DNA of 64,000 nucleotides, taken from positions 737,823 through 801,822 of the forward strand of contig NC_009413.2 in assembly GCF_000002875.2 (NCBI RefSeq), written 5' to 3'. The stretch is from Leishmania infantum JPCM5. Its lineage: Eukaryota > Euglenozoa > Kinetoplastea > Trypanosomatida > Trypanosomatidae. A model generated the notes under the pieces. The model did not search any database. It saw nothing but the letters and a program-made list of their open reading frames with translations, and was not told the DNA's origin. The position numbers and the translations under genes are program-made. Positions 22,901-32,142 of this stretch are shown piece by piece; within the stretch, counting starts at the first letter, position 1; each line of letters opens with the position of its first letter.

Positions 22901-23524
22901 GACACGCTCGGCATGCATGGCAGCCACTGCCTCAGCCTCCTTGGGCGTCGGTGCAAACCCCTCTCCGTAGCGCTCGCCGAACTCCGCCGGCAGTGGCAGC
23001 CGCCAGCGAGCGTGGTACTGCGTCGCCTTGCCGCATCCCTGCACCTGCCGCACCTCCAAGCCCACAGAAGAAGATGAGGGAGCGGCGTCGTCGGCACCAG
23101 ACGCCGATGGCTGCAAACAGCGCCGCACAAAATTGCCCACCTTCGCCTTGGCGTACGAATCGATGGCATCAATCGTCTCCACCGACGTGTACGCTCTGCT
23201 ACTGCTCGTTGGAGAGGCAAACGAAGAGCGACCGGAGGTCGCTGCGTCGTCGGCCGTGGATGTCGTCGTGGTGTTTCCAGAGGCAGCCACCTCCGGCTCC
23301 GGCATCAGCACCTCAACTTCAATACTGGACCAATCGTCGGTGCTGTCCTCGTCGCACACAGCAGCCGTGGAGTCGGCATGTGGGGAGTGCTTCGATGAAA
23401 ATGACGCCCGAAAGCGACGCTGCACGCGCATGACCGTGTGTGCCACCGTTGGCAAATGCGGCACCGCTGCCTGACGGGCTAAGGCACGAAGCTGTGAGGA
23501 GGGAGCGACAGACCTGTAGGCCAT
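16982..23524 (-). CDS. Giant protein with repeated dsRNA-binding-like modules and an HA2-like remnant
   Basis: From ATG at 23524 the protein is 2180 aa; an ATG at 23656 would add 44. Both starts are followed by Arg/Ser/Ala-rich residues without acidic ones, which fits mitochondrial import. A module of about 110 residues recurs at roughly 120-235, 320-440, 525-710 (stretched), 845-990 and 1080-1190. It has a strand segment (LPAEFGERYGEG, LPARFGKRIAMGKA, LPASYGKRYAVGCA), then a helix with AAMHAERVIDALGF-like text, and ends in GRWAP or a variant. This resembles double-stranded-RNA-binding domains of the type in the RNA-editing helicase REH2. Around 1725-1755, ELPLQLAHLILMGLLLGC resembles the HA2 domain of DEAH helicases, yet I find no Walker A, DEAH or QRxGR motif. 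An acidic stretch lies near 2030-2070. I infer a mitochondrial RNA-binding factor related to, but not itself, a helicase. Confidence 0.72.
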   Translation of the reverse strand: MAYRSVAPSSQLRALARQAAVPHLPTVAHTVMRVQRRFRASFSSKHSPHADSTAAVCDEDSTDDWSSIEVEVLMPEPEVAASGNTTTTSTADDAATSGRSSFASPTSSSRAYTSVETIDAIDSYAKAKVGNFVRRCLQPSASGADDAAPSSSSVGLEVRQVQGCGKATQYHARWRLPLPAEFGERYGEGFAPTPKEAEAVAAMHAERVIDALGFQLFQLSSKQRKHAEAARAAGRWAPMPTATTTTTASSSGAPITTAEVVPPPDTPSPPPLQLLGLSAQQRQEKELRIDRVQFAPVQRGGFTPLAFTLASPQYFDSSSHSRIERFFRVHRTSFRANLRLVLLKSGGHGTTKGDGVGEGVDARQHASTPGGLFLAQLILPLPARFGKRIAMGKAPTRKEAVLLACMHAELIIDAVGFALYPENREKQAAHAVECAKMRRWCPQPGDCAYRYTAPSPPPMELVEELYPSTVAAATVVTSEPDSAVAGALLHTGATNKTAHACGDGGSSGVSPSPRLLADAQAGSAPSPVESMLLQHQQAVLAVRYFIDEPSLRDFEPARLLLERYVKQFVSRFAAHAESTTCLSAASLTDSSLTELMLVEELGQRDRRVFRATITVPLLNPKSEQAAPTAAAALAAPAVAPAAAPAVDARSPLPYTQSFVAIGVSYTNHLAELAAAMHALRTLGALNRLCLVRVNTAVAQALESFAMRAQIPLHDAAQPMLHPSQLPPESLPAPVRVMEGFVGRIAASGLNLRDRNHLPKDMDSEKVRDRFATRVPLLSEEAGTAVNTLNREEDLLRELRARQERLPRMHWDTSPDADGRIIVSPDQDAKMSRMYNHTLSSVRQPDVRATIRLRDYLERHGKSPEMALSVVRVCGNQEHAEKRGLYVAKVLLPVTLRHQPKAKRRPPSTVSSQTSALSSSAPPSSESQQPRQSQLPEYVAQGEGPTRDDAVLLCAAHAEALLDAAGQPFYDHSLLQRKHADTARALGRWAPLVRGAALPPESLRRTPPPLRKVTCESGVWARLQEQRRASACEAVTSEPAGHATGVLSPASSTRSRHAGTTAPASASVVDDEALCDIAGLQFVYHTDITQSALRQVAEYFSKNGSDIYRMVRQYVVRHPELGVIHRAIVEMPLPASYGKRYAVGCASTKRHALFLCCSHALLILDALQLPVYTEYGRQRRYARAAAVKGRDAPLSGKACGKSDTPSPPGLYYLTTCAAAREKPPAIPKLPLLRDRKSLPLWGTFVNHCASYVTRRRETRVTEAVSSVGGPRVPRSNVVAEDATSDIAASTPSDKFARRQLADLCRLAGLPDPTDDVPSKSVALSSNERRFFTFKELTGTPYTMRGVSDASPAESRHRAFGQGIQLLLLVVRPNSDSAPTPRRSWWDGQQRTLCIHDCVRNQMTPHGCLWVLRMWAAMHYPPLCVRMMLRKVELPTEEGGKVVACAHDADVVTNPELTPSLSAPGTPCPPTDYQGVASIVESRDGVEKVLYHAACETAGPAATTAADSVHRALRQLLSDVQRRPTMQTLYRFLSKQPQLHIPSIRVLADPEDVVHRLHALVCNSHGSERIVRSAEPLQVGHLAVLLTLLQHDQRPTASFYKTWPVELLLKWVGAVSSSTQGWATSKDDEADCGRAQRGCLPSTLESTFVSYGLARAAPSARSALPTRATSSRLPSPVVPTPLAGALALLCRCLPPLPDVLIGEEDGKNTAAVQVAANTTRLAERDRELPLQLAHLILMGLLLGCTPWAVRAAAIVACAEHTLEWYDKQQGLSAAAGNNDATAMTPPLPAPRLAPYVSVDVTEAVLASLDATAPPLPETVLRYASEVERRLEALWVEASASAAAGKAPPLPWLPPPEAWGTCLRKADASKQTPSPAAGVLTLTERRILRPLLQCAVATSAAPHAVWVRATRMEKGGGADEVCGDGAGWCWDETDAEEQRLVFQHRHAAHYAAVRVSNHDLTQVETLESANGISAMATCFAAFGCAVYPTEPLVASTVEQERASALFRLSRAEDDFEDEAQANDDDADDAADAAHDDEEGGEGEEDEKLDSLDDDVDVGQFARVFGTCVSPLAAALVASAPTRSASLQSHRLIYPTPDDVAAGGALRAVGENLPVLMTAFQETVPLLVHRRSSVPLLSSLSAHLRSRVETTTPFSPEERRAISQLFTMTVRTAADEESRGDEAA

Positions 23525-24050
23525 GACGCTGCCCTTTCGAAGCGGAGGTGTACGGCTTTCCGGCGGCGGCGACGCAGAGTTCCCGCGAGGTGCGGCGTAG
23601 GGTGCAATGATATGTGCTTTTTTTCCCCTCACGAATGCACACAAGCGAAGCGGCATAGCACTCAGCAGGCAAACCAGCTGCCGCTCGCGAATCCGGCCAG
23701 TCGCGCCCGGGGGGGGGGAGGGTGCTGGCACACAAGGCGCCCACTGTGAGACAAGCGCACACTCAGAGAGCACAACGCTGAAAAAAAGGGAAGGGGCAAG
23801 ACGCACAGCAACGATAAAAATACCATAGCGCCTATCTGGAGGTGCCGGTAGGGTGCGTGGAGGGTGGAAGGTGATGACTGAGCGTGTAGAGGCGACCACA
23901 TGCGTGGGAGCATGCAAAAGCGCAGGGGCGGGGCCGCAAGGAGGTGTAGCAGAAAGCAGATGAAAGAAACATAGGAATACAGAGTCAGAGACCGTGTCAA
24001 GCGCATACGCATAAGCCATTGGAGCTGCAGGGCGACAAGCTGACCGAGTC

Positions 24051-24084
<34 letters not shown>

Positions 24085-24924
24085 GAGATAGAAAGACGAC
24101 CTCCGCCCTTTCTGCCCTCGCCATTGGCGTCGCACATGTGCACATTCCATCACAGGGCATGCTAACTCGACGCACGAGGAAGAAGTGTCATGATTGCTTT
24201 TGCTGTGTTCTTCCCTGCTATCCTGTCTTTTTTTTTGTATGTCTGAGAAAAAGTAGAGAGGCAAATGCGTAGAGGTGCTCTCATGTCTGGTGTCCAAGTA
24301 TATGTGTGTGTGTGGGAGGGTGAATGGGTACCTCCACTGTCCCAGCGCGACGTATACGTTTTACCGAGGAAGCTTGCTCTCGAGGCTCTCTCGCCATTAC
24401 TTCTCTCCTGCCGGATGTTACCATCACCTTCCTGGGCTCAGCGGCGCCTTCAGCACAAGAAGGGGGGGGGGTAGAGAGAAGTGGAGCAACAAGACACGCG
24501 TGCACTCTCCCTACAGCGAGTTGGTCAGAAACAAGAGGAAGACTTCAAAGGGTGCGCCAGTGCAAGATCACGAGCAACAGGCAGAGAAAAGTTGCGCCAG
24601 GAGAGAAAGAAGGGAAAGCAGCCAAAAGAAGCGGACGCCCGTAGCGCGAACAAGAGGCACACCCACGCACGTGCATACACCACGACCACCATCATCATCC
24701 ACCAATGTGCGTAGCTTTCCTCGATCACGCTCGCCTTGCTTTTTTCGTGGTTCGTTAGTTGGTTGCCCTATGTGTTCGTGTTCAACACGTGAAGCAAGGG
24801 AAGAAAACGGGGACCATATGCGTCCGTATGTAAGTTTGCATACTACAAGACAGAGGGACAGCACACACGCACAGAGACGCGATGACGGTGCACGCCTTTA
24901 TGTGCATGAGAGAGGGAGGAAGTT
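23525..24924. other. Intergenic spacer with CA microsatellite
   Basis: No gene seen. It holds the CA run at 24053-24083, a T run near 24228, a G run near 24461 and the probable 3' untranslated region of the RING-CH gene. The frame of the large gene stays open up to 24175 but passes through the microsatellite as Val-Cys repeats, so that part is leader. Confidence 0.6.
24053..24083. repeat. CA dinucleotide microsatellite
   Basis: About fifteen uninterrupted CA units on the plus strand, in the leader region of the large dsRNA-binding-like gene. Confidence 0.9.
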
Positions 24925-27900
24925 CTAGTGAGCCGCTACGGCTTGCACGTCGCCGTGCGGCCCGTCCCCGACGTCTGGCTCTGCCCCTCTATCCTGGTGC
25001 AGGGCCTCGGCATTTCCTTGGACCACGTCGCGGGAGTCGACGCTTTCCCAGTCGTCATCGGAGTCGCCGTCCGCGCTGCCATCGCCGCCTGTGGCGGAGC
25101 CCGTGTAAGGGCCAACCATCTGGTGCACGTCGTACTGGCGCTCAAATGTCTCCTCCACCAGGGTGGGGTAGCTGCTCCAGAACAGCTGCGCAAAAGGTCC
25201 GATGTAGATGATGCCGACGATCGGCACGACGAACACAATGGCGATGGTGAGTGCTGTGCCGAAGATGACGGAGCGGGCGAACAATGTGGGGTTCCAGCAG
25301 AAGAAGCTCAAGGAGGCCGCCCCCACAAGAACCGGTAGCGCATTCCTCGTGATGCACAAGAGGAGAGTGCCGCACAGTACGGGAACGATCCAAACCATGA
25401 CGGACGCGACGACGAGGAAGAGAACAGCCACCACCACACGCCGCAGCAGGAGGTAGGACGGGATAGCCGCCTCTTCCACATACTCCTCGCGCCGGTCGAA
25501 CCCCAGCGGTTCGACCATCGGAGGCAGAACAAGTTCGTCCTCGCCCTCCTGCTCCACAAATCCCTCCACCGCGCGAAGCTGCTCTGGGTCAAACAGGTAG
25601 TCCTCCATGTGCACGACACTCTGACCAATCCAGCGAACCACCGGAAAGAGAATGCGTAGCTGCGCTCGCTGCAGGGGGTACACGGCGAAGCAGGAGAGGA
25701 CCGTTGATATCGCTGCCACGTACTTGAGGACGTCGACGACGTAGTTCGCGAATGTGTTGCGCAGCAGCAGCAGTGACCACCACTCATACGCGAGGGCGCG
25801 CCAGCGGCCCATGCCCATGTAAGGGTACGACAAGTGCAGTGCGGCCATGTAACACTTGATCGCGCTCACGGTGTGAGGCTCTTCCTGCACCGTGTCGTGC
25901 TCTGGGTACAACGACCGCGGCGTCGGCACCGCCTCGGGGTGCAGGACACTGGCAATGCGGCTCATGGCATCCTGGTACGTGTTTCTCCACGCGTTGAGCA
26001 CCATCTGATGCGCACGCGCGGTCGAGGTGCTCTGCTGCTCTGAAACCGTGAATGGCGGCGCCACAATGGCCTCCAAATCTGCGACTGGCGGCTGCCGCTG
26101 CAGCGTCCCTAACCACTCTGCTGAGGAGGACAAGACCATCACCGTGTTGCACACGCCATCCTCGGATGTTGCTACGCGCAGCCACTCTATCGGCTCCTGA
26201 ACGCGCTCCAGCGTGTGGCGAAACCCCTCCGACGCCGCTGCGACCCTCTTGGCGGATTCGGGGTCGATGAGGTGAAAAAGGAACACCGAGCGATCTGACA
26301 TGTTGCCCCAGACTTGCTCCCACAGCTCTCGGGCGGCGGGTGTCATGGAAGTGGAGCTCGCGGCAGTCAGCTCGAGGGGGGCGATGGTGTCGAGAGGGAT
26401 TGAATCAAGCATTGGCCTCAGTTGCTCTCGTACTCGGGCTGCGTACATGGCACCAAAGGGGAGCAGCACCCGCTCCGCCAGAACGCGCAGAACCTCGGCG
26501 CGGCGCCACTCGTCAAGGCTGGCGTCCGCGCTGATGTCGTACCCGGTCGTCACCCTCAGTGAAAGAGACATTTTCAGCGGAAGCCCTGTCTGCGCAGCTG
26601 TGCCATCACCCCACAACAAGTCACGGCACCCGAGCATTCCCCAAAACGGCACCCGCACAAAGACAAGCAGCACCAACAGCTCCACCACCGCCACGCGGAG
26701 GAAGCCGCGAACGATGCGGGGAGGGTCGGAGTCGAATACCTGAGTCACGACACAGCGCCAGTACCCGAGAACGGAGTCCCAACGGGCATCGAAGCTGCGC
26801 ACAAAGAACAGATCGACGCCGTTGGCAAACAAGGGGCCCACAACCGTCAACTCCATCGCGGTGAGCAGCATCACCAGCACCGCGCCCACCACCCAGTAGA
26901 GCGTCACTTTCAGCACGGTGAGTCCGTGAAAAAAGGCCAGGAAGCCGCGATCAAAGCCAATATCCACGTACGGGGCGACGGCGTAGTGCAGCATCATCCC
27001 TCCCAGCTCGGGTAGCGCACCGTAAAAGAAAAAAGCATCCACGAGGTACACCCCAAAGAGTGTCTTCACCGCCTCCTGCGACAGCAGCGGCACGCGCTCT
27101 GCAACCTCGTATAAGCGCCGCTTCTGTGTCGTGAGGACGTTTCGCGTGTGGCGGTAGCGCCAACTCACGATGAAGCCTGCAAAGGCAAGCGCTACGACTA
27201 CCCTGCCCCAGATTGTGCGCAGCAGCAGCGTCAGTGCAAGACCGTAGCAGAGCTGCCGCATCGACGAAGGGAGGAGCCGCTTCATGCCGCCGCCACCGGC
27301 GCCCGACTTCACCCAGTCGATCGTGTCAAAGACCCCGTCGACGAAGGAAAGTCGGTAGGGCGTGTCGCTGCCGCTTTCTGAGTCGTCATTATCGCTGTCG
27401 CTGTCGCTGCTCGAGTGCTGCTCGCCTGCCACTGCCCTCGCCTCTGCTCGCGCCCCAGGTTGGCGCGCGTCAGGCGCATCCTCGCGCGGCAGAAGTTCCT
27501 GCTCCGCCGCCGGCAGAGGTCCCCATTCCGGTCTCCACCCCTCGACGATAAAACCCTCTGGCGACGCTTCCTCATGATGCGGCAGCTGCGCCTGTGGAGA
27601 ATCATTGTTCCCCCCCTGCTCCGTGGCCTCCGCCCGCTCCTCAACTCCCTCTGCCGGGCCGTTCTCCTCATGAAAGTCGAGAGGGCCTACCGGAGGCATC
27701 GCTGCCGCTCGTGCCAACCCTCCTTCCTCAGCTCGCCTTGCCGTCTCGCGGGCGAGTCGCTCCCGGGCAGCGCGGAAGTAGTGGTTCCACTTCTCCCACC
27801 CCACAGCCACCGCGTTCATCACGGTGCACAGGACGAGGCCAAAGAGAATTGCGTCGGCCCACGCCAAGAAGGACTCCGTCAAGGTGTACGTGCCGTCCTC

Positions 27901-28578
27901 ATTCTCCAGCACCTCCTGGCTGCCGGGGACACCGACTGAGGCGGTGTAGCTAAAGTTCCGCTCCGGTGATGCTGCAAAGGTCGACATGGGCCGCCACAGC
28001 AGCGGCCAGCGATGAAAACTGTAGACGAGCCCGAGCAGGAGCGGGAGGACGAAAAAGCGCAGAAGGACGCAGCAGAGCGTCTCGGCGGATTCGAGGAGGA
28101 GCGGCTTAATCAAAAACTTCAACAAAAACACGCGGCGCTCGTGCGGCCTCAGCGGAAGGTTTGCACCGGGGGGATATTCGGAGTGCACCAGCTGGTAGGA
28201 CGCGCCGCAGCTGCGGCAAGCGCGGTTGCGCTGCTGAATGACCCAGCGATCGATGCACTTTTGATGAACATATCCGACAGAGCCGCGGCAGCGGCAGCGG
28301 TGGGTGACAATAGGGTTCAAGGGGGTGCTGGTGGGGTCGAAGCAGATCCAGCACTCAACAAGGGACCCCGATGTGGAGTTGCGGCTCGACCCAAGGAAGG
28401 GGGAGGCAGCAGCTGCAGAGGTTTGCGGAAGCGCGCCTGACAGGTCATTCTCAGCCAGCCCACTCCTTTGTGCATCCTCATCTTTTGTGGCCGTCGAGGT
28501 GGATGACACGGTAGTGAGAGGCTCCCCAGTTGCCTCCCGCCGAGTTTTCCTCGCCGTTCGACGAGGGAGCTCCTGCAT
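24925..28578 (-). CDS. RING-CH membrane ubiquitin ligase, Doa10/MARCH6 type
   Basis: The protein is 1217 aa from ATG at 28578; the frame is open further upstream but passes through a CA repeat, so I reject earlier starts. Residues about 76-122 form a RING-CH finger: CWICFD, then CRCRGSVGYVHQKCIDRW, then CRSCGASY, giving the C4HC3 order C-x2-C, C-x-C, H-x2-C, C-x2-C, with the Trp expected for E2 binding. More than ten hydrophobic segments follow across the rest of the protein, separated by long acidic loops (for example SSSDSDSDNDDSESGSDTP near 400). One RING-CH at the N-terminus plus many helices in a large protein is the plan of Doa10/TEB4/MARCH6, which ubiquitinates misfolded membrane and soluble proteins at the endoplasmic reticulum for degradation. 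The tail is also acidic. Confidence 0.88.
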   Translation of the reverse strand: MQELPRRTARKTRREATGEPLTTVSSTSTATKDEDAQRSGLAENDLSGALPQTSAAAASPFLGSSRNSTSGSLVECWICFDPTSTPLNPIVTHRCRCRGSVGYVHQKCIDRWVIQQRNRACRSCGASYQLVHSEYPPGANLPLRPHERRVFLLKFLIKPLLLESAETLCCVLLRFFVLPLLLGLVYSFHRWPLLWRPMSTFAASPERNFSYTASVGVPGSQEVLENEDGTYTLTESFLAWADAILFGLVLCTVMNAVAVGWEKWNHYFRAARERLARETARRAEEGGLARAAAMPPVGPLDFHEENGPAEGVEERAEATEQGGNNDSPQAQLPHHEEASPEGFIVEGWRPEWGPLPAAEQELLPREDAPDARQPGARAEARAVAGEQHSSSDSDSDNDDSESGSDTPYRLSFVDGVFDTIDWVKSGAGGGGMKRLLPSSMRQLCYGLALTLLLRTIWGRVVVALAFAGFIVSWRYRHTRNVLTTQKRRLYEVAERVPLLSQEAVKTLFGVYLVDAFFFYGALPELGGMMLHYAVAPYVDIGFDRGFLAFFHGLTVLKVTLYWVVGAVLVMLLTAMELTVVGPLFANGVDLFFVRSFDARWDSVLGYWRCVVTQVFDSDPPRIVRGFLRVAVVELLVLLVFVRVPFWGMLGCRDLLWGDGTAAQTGLPLKMSLSLRVTTGYDISADASLDEWRRAEVLRVLAERVLLPFGAMYAARVREQLRPMLDSIPLDTIAPLELTAASSTSMTPAARELWEQVWGNMSDRSVFLFHLIDPESAKRVAAASEGFRHTLERVQEPIEWLRVATSEDGVCNTVMVLSSSAEWLGTLQRQPPVADLEAIVAPPFTVSEQQSTSTARAHQMVLNAWRNTYQDAMSRIASVLHPEAVPTPRSLYPEHDTVQEEPHTVSAIKCYMAALHLSYPYMGMGRWRALAYEWWSLLLLRNTFANYVVDVLKYVAAISTVLSCFAVYPLQRAQLRILFPVVRWIGQSVVHMEDYLFDPEQLRAVEGFVEQEGEDELVLPPMVEPLGFDRREEYVEEAAIPSYLLLRRVVVAVLFLVVASVMVWIVPVLCGTLLLCITRNALPVLVGAASLSFFCWNPTLFARSVIFGTALTIAIVFVVPIVGIIYIGPFAQLFWSSYPTLVEETFERQYDVHQMVGPYTGSATGGDGSADGDSDDDWESVDSRDVVQGNAEALHQDRGAEPDVGDGPHGDVQAVAAH

Positions 28579-30759
28579 CTCGGCGAAGTGCGTGCCTTGT
28601 TGTGTATGCGCCTGTGTGACTGCGCGAAGAGCTTTAACGGGTAAACCACAAGAGCGGGGCGGAGGTGTGTATAGGTGCAGGATAGGCAGCCAAATGTGAA
28701 GACGCCAAGAAAGTTGAGGGGCAGCACAACAAAACGCTTTGCAAGGATTAGAGGACAGCAAGATATCTGCGAGTACACACACACACACACACACGCACAC
28801 ACGCAAGGAATCTCCTCGCGAAGCGGCGGCAGCAGCAGCAGCCCACAATCGGTATGTAGGAGAAGATTTTTCTCCACAAAATAAAAACTCGCAGTCAAAA
28901 AAATGCGTGCACCGGACACGCGCACACTCACTAATCCTGATCAGCGTGCGATGTGCAATCTCGAGCGAAAAACAAAAGCAGGAGACCGGTAAATGGGAGT
29001 GGTTGTGAAAGGGGAGAGTAGGGTACCCGAGAATGTGAAGAAAGGCGACAGAGCAAGCGTTTCTGCCGCCACACCGGAAAAAGAGAAGAGGAGCAGGAGA
29101 CGCCGCAACGCGGCGCTCTTTGGAAAACGAGCACAAGACGCGCAAGCAAACGACGATTGACAAAAAAAAAAACAGAAAAGAATGCACGACCGCCTCCACG
29201 GTCAGCTGAGCTCGTCTGAAGGTGGGCGTGTTCGCTCGTATGTGTGTGTGTGTGTGTACGTATGCCTAAGTGTGCGTGCAAAGTCTCTTTCTTCACAACG
29301 CGCCTGTGTGCCGCCGCTCGTGGATACACAGTGGACAGAGATGGGAAAAAAAGAGAGAAATAGGGACTGTAAGGTTCGGTGTAGACTTCGCGTTTTACGC
29401 GCGTGTGTGAGTGGGTGAGCGGGGAGGAAGGGTTAGGTAGATTGACAGGAGGGACGGGGGCGTGCAGTGCGCACGCGCGCACGCACACGTATTAAGGATG
29501 ACTTGATCACGTGGAAGCCGCAGACACACAATCGGAAGCGAAGCAAAGAGAGCTGCCGAGCACCGGATGTCTCCCGCGAAGGAGGAGAAGGAGAGAGAGA
29601 GAGATGTGCAAGGGGGAAGAAGAGCCACAAAAACAGGGAGATGCGGAGGATGAGATACAAGAAAGTGCTTCTCCTGCAAGCAAACAAAGGTGAGCGGGAT
29701 CAAGTTGCGTCCACAGATGCGTACGTGCCTCTCCCCTTTGGGCGCCCCCCTTCGTTCGTTCCTGTCTCGTGTTTTCTCTCTTCCTCTCTCTCTCGTCGCC
29801 CTTGCTTTGAAACACGTGTGCCTAAATGTGCTTTAAAACGACTGAAGTTGCTTGGCCACGTGTGAGCACGGCGACGGTTTTCGAATGGCGGCGGCCGCGT
29901 ATAAAATGGGGCGCATGTGTGCACAAGCAAAAGCGTGGAACGTCCGCAGGTTGAAGAGTTCGAGATGGAGGAGGGGAGGAGAACACGAGGATTGCTAGTC
30001 TGTGTGTTGAGCACAGGAGGAAAAGGAGGCCGGAGGGGAGGGAGAATTCGACATGCCGACACAACGAAGACCGCACCTCAGAGGTGCGCCGGTGCCCATA
30101 CACGCACGCATTTGCGGAGCAGCAAAGGAGAGGAGGGGGGGAGTAGTAGGCGAAGCACTTGGCGAATCACGGCACAAAGCGATGAGCTGATCTGCGTAAC
30201 GGAGAATACGCCACTCACGTATGCGCAACTTCTCTTCAGCCGCCAGTCCAAACACGGCGACTTGGCGAAGATGACGAGCCTCGTCGGGTACGTCACCCAT
30301 ATGACCCGCTCCACCTTCTTGTTTTTTGATCTGTGTGCTGCTCAGCTCGGGGAAGAGAAAGGGGCAAGCGAGAGAGACTCCTCAGCACAAGTGCACCCGA
30401 GCATCACAGGCAGGCAGAGCCCAACAGAAGACGAAGGCTAATAAACACCCGGACCGACAGTCAGAACCAGAGAGAGAGAGAACGTCAGGGAAGCTGGAGA
30501 GAGAGTGGCAGAGCAAGAAAACGAGTGGCGTGAAACGTGGGTACCACACACGCAACTGTTTACCTAACGGCCGCCACATGCGGTAAAAGAGGCGGTGAAC
30601 AGGGGGAGGGGGTGAGGGTCAGAGAGCGGGAGATGATGTTCACTACTTGCACGATGCGCAAAGAGAGCAACAAAACAGGAATAAAGCACGCTCATGTAGA
30701 GGAGGAAGGAGCACGTTTTTCTTCAACGTGTCTGCTCGCCGCTGTACAACATAAGTTAC
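28579..30759. other. Intergenic spacer
   Basis: Mostly low-complexity: a CA run at about 28775-28800, poly-A near 29161-29172, TG run near 29239-29258, and G/A-rich text at 29570-29640 and 30110-30150. A stretch at about 30165-30325 looks coding-like on the plus strand (see findings) but no start, stop or family supports a gene. Confidence 0.55.
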
Positions 30760-31560
30760 CACTCTCCACTCCAGCCCCCTCCCCCAGGCATGCCGCACGC
30801 CCCATCGCGTGGTACAAAGCAGTGTGAGACACGCGCTAGAGAAATGCGCCGAGCCATTCATTCCAGCGCAGTCGCTTCCTCAAAACTTTACCCACCACCC
30901 GCCTCGCAGCTCGCTTCACGGTCGCTCCCCCGTGATGCCGGTCGCCACCTGATGCATCCCCCTCGCTGTGGCGCTCAGGCTCACCCACCGGCAGGCAGTG
31001 AGGGCACGGGTGTGGGATGCGTTCAAGTCACGCTGACCCTGTGACCAGCATATGGGCAGTGCACACGTGTTCAGTGTTGCAGGTCGATCCAAGGCAGCGC
31101 TGTCCAGGGAATGACCGCCAGCATCAGTGGCGATGCATTTCTCGAACCTCCATAGGTCGTAGGTGCTTGACCCTGTCACCACTAGAATTCATTCGGCATT
31201 AGCAGGGATAGGGGTGGGAGGAGAGGGGGCTTGCTTAGCTTCCCCACAGACAGAGGAAGCGTACGGGACCCTGAGATACCACTCACCGAGGTGACCTCCG
31301 GTCATCAGGGTAACTCGCGTTGCACATGCTAGAAAGAGTCACCCCCGCAGAAGATAGCGCACTCAAGAGAGGCGTATGTGCAAGGGCGCAGATGCATGGG
31401 TATTATGTGCTCGGCATGCCTAGCAGCGTGCCTCTCCCTTACAGCCCCCGTTTCCATACCCAGCCGCACAACCGTATGCATGCACCCCTGGATTCACCTC
31501 TACAAAACGGCGTGGTCTTCGCCTTCCGCATGCCACCTGGGGGGGGGGAGGGCACGAGAT
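30760..31560 (-). mobile_element. SIDER2-like degenerate retroposon
   Basis: A non-repetitive, non-coding block stands out from the purine-rich spacer around it. On the minus strand it includes the text around 31020-30900 (…CTGCCTGCCGGTGGGTGAGC… through …GATGCATCAGGTGGCG…), which from memory resembles the Leishmania SIDER2 family of short degenerate retroposons. SIDER2 elements usually sit in 3' untranslated regions, in the sense direction, and shorten mRNA half-life. This one lies downstream of the ABC ATPase gene on the coding strand, the expected place. Boundaries are approximate; I see no clean poly-A end or target duplication. Confidence 0.5.
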
Positions 31561-32142
31561 GAGCTGCGCATATGTGCAGGTCACAGAGAGAGTGGGTGCT
31601 GGAGAGGGAATGAACACGCAGAACAAGGAGAGAGAGCAGCACAAAGCCAGAGGATGCATCGAGGCCTCTCACCTCCCACCGCCTCTATAGGTGTCTCATC
31701 ACTTGTCACAAAGTAGGCTTCGAGAAAATAGAAGTGCCGAAAAAAAAAACGGAAGCAAGCTATCCCAGACACCGGAGAAGCGCGCGCAGCACGGCAGGAG
31801 CCACTATTATCATCGGAATGAACCTCTGCAACTCAGAGGGCAACGGCAGCAAGAGAGAGAGAAACATGAAAAATATACGTTGAGAGCTGGAGAAGCAGAT
31901 CCTGCAAATGGAAAAGGAAAACGAAAATGAAAACAGCAGAAGGGAGAAAGAAAAAGATGCCGGCGGCACACAAGCCAGATGGCCCTGTCCATGGGGATGC
32001 CGGTAGTCGACAAGAAAAAAGTGATGTCACACGTCCGTCGACGACAGGGCTTCATGCGGCGTGCCTGTGGTGCACGCGAACACACGCTTACGTTCCCAGC
32101 ACATACGCAGCCGTGACCAGACGCGCTGGTGGCGCTTGAACG
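31561..32142. other. Spacer, proximal 3' region of the ABC gene
   Basis: No gene seen. Contains poly-A near 31740 and purine-rich plus-strand text at 31840-31960. Confidence 0.6.

Noticed and set aside
23657..24175. Upstream extension of the dsRBD giant
   Set aside because: It passes through the CA microsatellite as Val-Cys repeats; the presequence-like starts at 23524 or 23656 are better.
28579..29199. Upstream extension of the RING-CH frame
   Set aside because: It reads through a CA repeat and poly-A spacer; the ATG at 28578 begins ordinary coding sequence.
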